A stretch of 23,566 nucleotides of DNA, taken from contig CAKUEZ010000026.1 of the NCBI GenBank assembly GCA_934646965.1, forward strand, positions 1 through 23,566, in the 5' to 3' direction. The position numbers and the translations under genes are program-made. The notes beneath the pieces are model-generated. The model saw only the letters and a list, made by a program, of their open reading frames with translations, made no database searches and was not told the origin of the DNA. Below are positions 21,804 to 23,566 of this stretch, piece by piece. The stretch comes from an uncultured Collinsella sp. GTDB taxonomy: Bacteria; Actinomycetota; Coriobacteriia; Coriobacteriales; Coriobacteriaceae. Positions within the stretch are counted from its first letter, which is position 1. Each line of letters starts with the position of its first letter.

Positions 21804-21915
21804 GGGTAGTCTTTTTGGGACGGGGCTCTTTTAGCTGCCCTGGCTGAGAACGCGAATGATTTGGTTGATTAACAGCCAGGGCAGCTAAAAGAGCCCCGTC
21901 CCAAAAAGACTACCC
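21804..21915. repeat. Perfect 43-bp inverted repeat between sortase and MoaE-like genes
   Basis: Arms 21804-21846 and 21873-21915 are exact reverse complements around a 26-nt loop (AGAACGCGAATGATTTGG...). The arms contain CTTTTTGGGACGGGG and AGCTGCCCTGGCTG. The palindrome begins 20 nt upstream of the MoaE-like start and ends 20 nt after the sortase stop, so it occupies almost the whole gap. CCTGTCCCAG follows at 21921. Confidence 0.95.
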
Positions 21916-21935
21916 CACTTCCTGTCCCAGATAAT

Positions 21936-22934
21936 TTATTCCTCGGCCGGTGTGAGCACCATAACGGCGCGCGTGTTGCTCAGCGACAGCGAACGGCAAG
22001 TCACGAGCGTTACGACCTTGGTTGCCGAAGCGGCGCGATCGGTGGCGTCGCTCGCCACGGCAGAGGCACCTTCGAGCATCTCGGACAGGTAATTCTTCAG
22101 CCCGTCATCGCCCTCAAAATTGGGCGTGCGCGCCTTGGCATACGTGTCCTCGACCACCTTGGTCGCCAGCGGGCGTAGCTTATACGTCGCGTCGCGCGTG
22201 ATGTAGTACACGTATTCCATGCTGTCGAACGTCGCCTGATCGGTCGTATCCGAAATCACGTTGAACATCGACCCGTCGTTCATGTGGTGGCCGTAAATCG
22301 TGGTTTGCTGGTCCACCATGCCCGGTGCGGTATCGTCGCTATCCAAAAAGATGGCGCCCGAAGCATTGGCCGTGCCGTCAAACAGCGTGTTGAGGTACTT
22401 GGAGTTGTTGTTAGTCTGCACCACGGGATAGTTGATATTGGTTCCGGGCGCGTAAATCCAGCCCACAACCTCGGGATTTGTCTGAGCAAGCGCGTTGAAG
22501 TCGATGATTGGCACACCGCTGGCGTCCTTGTCGCTCACATATTGCTTTTCGATCTTTTGATACGACTCGCTTGCCTGCTTGTAGCCAATCTGCGCATTGA
22601 TAAAGATGGCGGCGGCGGCAACGATCAGGCCGATGCCGATGATGATGAGCAGGATGGGGATGACGGAGCGGCGCTTCTTGCGCGGCGGCTCGACATGGCT
22701 CGATGGCGCGGCGTGCGACGAAGAGCGGGGCGGTTTCTTGGCCGTGCTGTATGACGAGGGTCGATACGCAGCCGGCGTATCCTGGCGGCGATGCTTTGCC
22801 GGCGTCACGGGGCGCGGCGCACGTGGCTGCTGAGGAGAGGATGTCCGGCCCTGCTGCGGCGCATGGCCGACTCCCGACTTGGATGGATCGGGAATCTGAG
22901 AAGCCGAAAAACGTTTTCCCTGATAGTCGGACAT
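21936..22934 (-). CDS. srtB: Class B sortase
   Basis: This 332-residue transpeptidase anchors surface proteins to peptidoglycan. ATG 22934 has AAGGAGAG 2-5 nt upstream. Residues 1-90 are a basic, Pro/Ser-rich cytoplasmic tail, longer than in most sortases, followed by one transmembrane helix (about 91-113). The catalytic domain shows the class B pattern: NPEVVGWIYAPGTNINYPVV, then GAIFLDSDD, His216 in IYGHHM, Cys313 in TLVTCRS and Arg322 in NTRAVMV. Class B enzymes often act on pilin or NPxTN-like signals. Whether it accepts the LAATG protein in this window is open. It lies 36 nt after purE and before a 43-bp palindrome. Confidence 0.92.
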   Translation of the reverse strand: MSDYQGKRFSASQIPDPSKSGVGHAPQQGRTSSPQQPRAPRPVTPAKHRRQDTPAAYRPSSYSTAKKPPRSSSHAAPSSHVEPPRKKRRSVIPILLIIIGIGLIVAAAAIFINAQIGYKQASESYQKIEKQYVSDKDASGVPIIDFNALAQTNPEVVGWIYAPGTNINYPVVQTNNNSKYLNTLFDGTANASGAIFLDSDDTAPGMVDQQTTIYGHHMNDGSMFNVISDTTDQATFDSMEYVYYITRDATYKLRPLATKVVEDTYAKARTPNFEGDDGLKNYLSEMLEGASAVASDATDRAASATKVVTLVTCRSLSLSNTRAVMVLTPAEE

Positions 22935-22970
22935 GGCTCTCCTTATGCTGCAAATGGGACGGCAGGGCGC

Positions 22971-23435
22971 CTAGGCGTCAGCCATCTCCTGCTTCATCTT
23001 CTCGATAACCTTGCGATACTCGGGGTCGCAGGCACCCAGGATCTGCGTGGCGTAGATAGCGGCGTTCTTAGCACCATTGATGGCAACGCAGGCAACGGGG
23101 ACGCCGGAGGGCATCTGCACCATCGACAGCAGCGAGTCCATGCCGCCCAGGTCGCTCGTCTTCATGGGCACGCCGATAACCGGCAGCGGGGTAAACGCAG
23201 CCACGACACCGCCCAGGTGAGCAGCCTTACCAGCGGCGGCAATAATCACCTTGATGCCGCGGTCGGCAGCAGTCGAGGCCCACTCGTGGACCTTCGCCGG
23301 CGTGCGGTGCGCACTCGCAATCACGAGCTCATAGGGCACACCCAGCGCCTCGAGCTCGGCGGTGCAACCTTCCATAACGCCCAGATCGGACTTGGAGCCC
23401 ATGATGATCCCGACAACCGGCTTCTGATCTGCCAT
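22971..23435 (-). CDS. purE: 5-(carboxyamino)imidazole ribonucleotide mutase
   Basis: ATG 23435 is used because AGGAGG lies about 9 nt upstream; a TTG at 23441 is less likely. The 154-residue cytosolic enzyme is the class I PurE: GIIMGSKSD at 9-17, SAHRTP at 41-46, AAAGKAAHLGGVVAAFTPLPVIGVP in the middle and SGVPVACVAING later. It converts N5-CAIR to CAIR in purine synthesis and normally works with PurK, which is not in the window. It may be transcribed together with the sortase gene 36 nt downstream. Confidence 0.96.
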   Translation of the reverse strand: MADQKPVVGIIMGSKSDLGVMEGCTAELEALGVPYELVIASAHRTPAKVHEWASTAADRGIKVIIAAAGKAAHLGGVVAAFTPLPVIGVPMKTSDLGGMDSLLSMVQMPSGVPVACVAINGAKNAAIYATQILGACDPEYRKVIEKMKQEMADA

Positions 23436-23498
23436 AAACAAAGACCTCCTGTTGAGAGCGGTGACGCAGCGAATCCGCGACCCTTAACTACTGAGAGT

Positions 23499-23504
23499 AG
23501 TATA
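23499..23504 (-). promoter_or_regulatory. Candidate purE -10 (TATACT)
   Basis: Minus-strand TATACT lies about 64 nt upstream of the purE ATG; the -35 is not convincing. The sequence beyond (23520-23566) contains CTTTGTGGTGGCGG, resembling the hairpin arms at 4040 and 634, but the window ends there. Confidence 0.35.
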
Positions 23505-23566
23505 GCTGCTCCCGTCCCTGCGGTCTTTGTGGTGGCGGCTGAGCCTTTCCCTCGGGAACTGGGCTT

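Overview
The window looks like a chromosomal piece of a high-GC, Gram-positive, anaerobic actinobacterium of the class Coriobacteriia, most likely Collinsella or a close relative. This is an inference from four things: the G+C-rich purine, ABC-transporter and YqeY genes with actinobacterial codon use; a 12-TM membrane-bound LuxR regulator of a type common in that class; an actinobacterial LAxTG-type wall-sorting signal; and a sortase with a long basic, proline-rich N-terminus. No rRNA, tRNA, CRISPR array, integrase or intact insertion sequence was seen.

Layout. (1) 1-2415, minus strand: two neighbouring secreted proteins with almost the same signal peptide. The first is cut by the window edge; the second is a repetitive, probably beta-helical surface protein with a C-terminal LAATG sorting signal. 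(2) 2631-4034, plus: a membrane-bound LuxR regulator divergent from them. (3) 4086-7910, minus: a cytidylate-kinase-like protein, then a polar amino-acid ABC operon (ATPase, binding lipoprotein, two permeases). (4) 8187-10573, minus: YqeY, a membrane-anchored parvulin foldase and an orphan PTS IIA protein. (5) 10639-11447, minus: a toxin-antitoxin pair (PIN toxin, RelB/DinJ-like antitoxin) with 4-nt overlap and an operator-like palindrome on its -10. (6) about 11.5-16.06 kb: a visibly A+T-richer, gene-poor accessory island. It holds a Crp/Fnr-like regulator, two zinc-ribbon proteins, a five-TM protein, a small unknown protein and several gene relics. (7) 16122-19740, minus: purF, purM, purN. 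(8) 20026-21255, plus: a CmpB-type multi-pass membrane protein. (9) 21365-23435, minus: a MoaE-like protein, a class B sortase and purE.

How the parts fit. purE, purF, purM and purN cover steps of de novo IMP synthesis but are split by unrelated genes. The sortase and LAATG protein suggest a wall-anchored surface system, though this sortase is class B and may not be the matching enzyme. The ABC operon is self-contained.

The most interesting signals are non-coding. One is a dyad TTAGCATTTGwTAA present three times in the island, twice in front of the Crp/Fnr gene (flanking a run of ten C) and once upstream of a zinc-ribbon operon: a candidate private regulon. The other is a set of intergenic hairpins and palindromes across the window that share a TGTCC(C)/GGGACA motif, including a perfect 26-bp and a perfect 43-bp inverted repeat. 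All homology statements are from recognition of sequence patterns, not searches.
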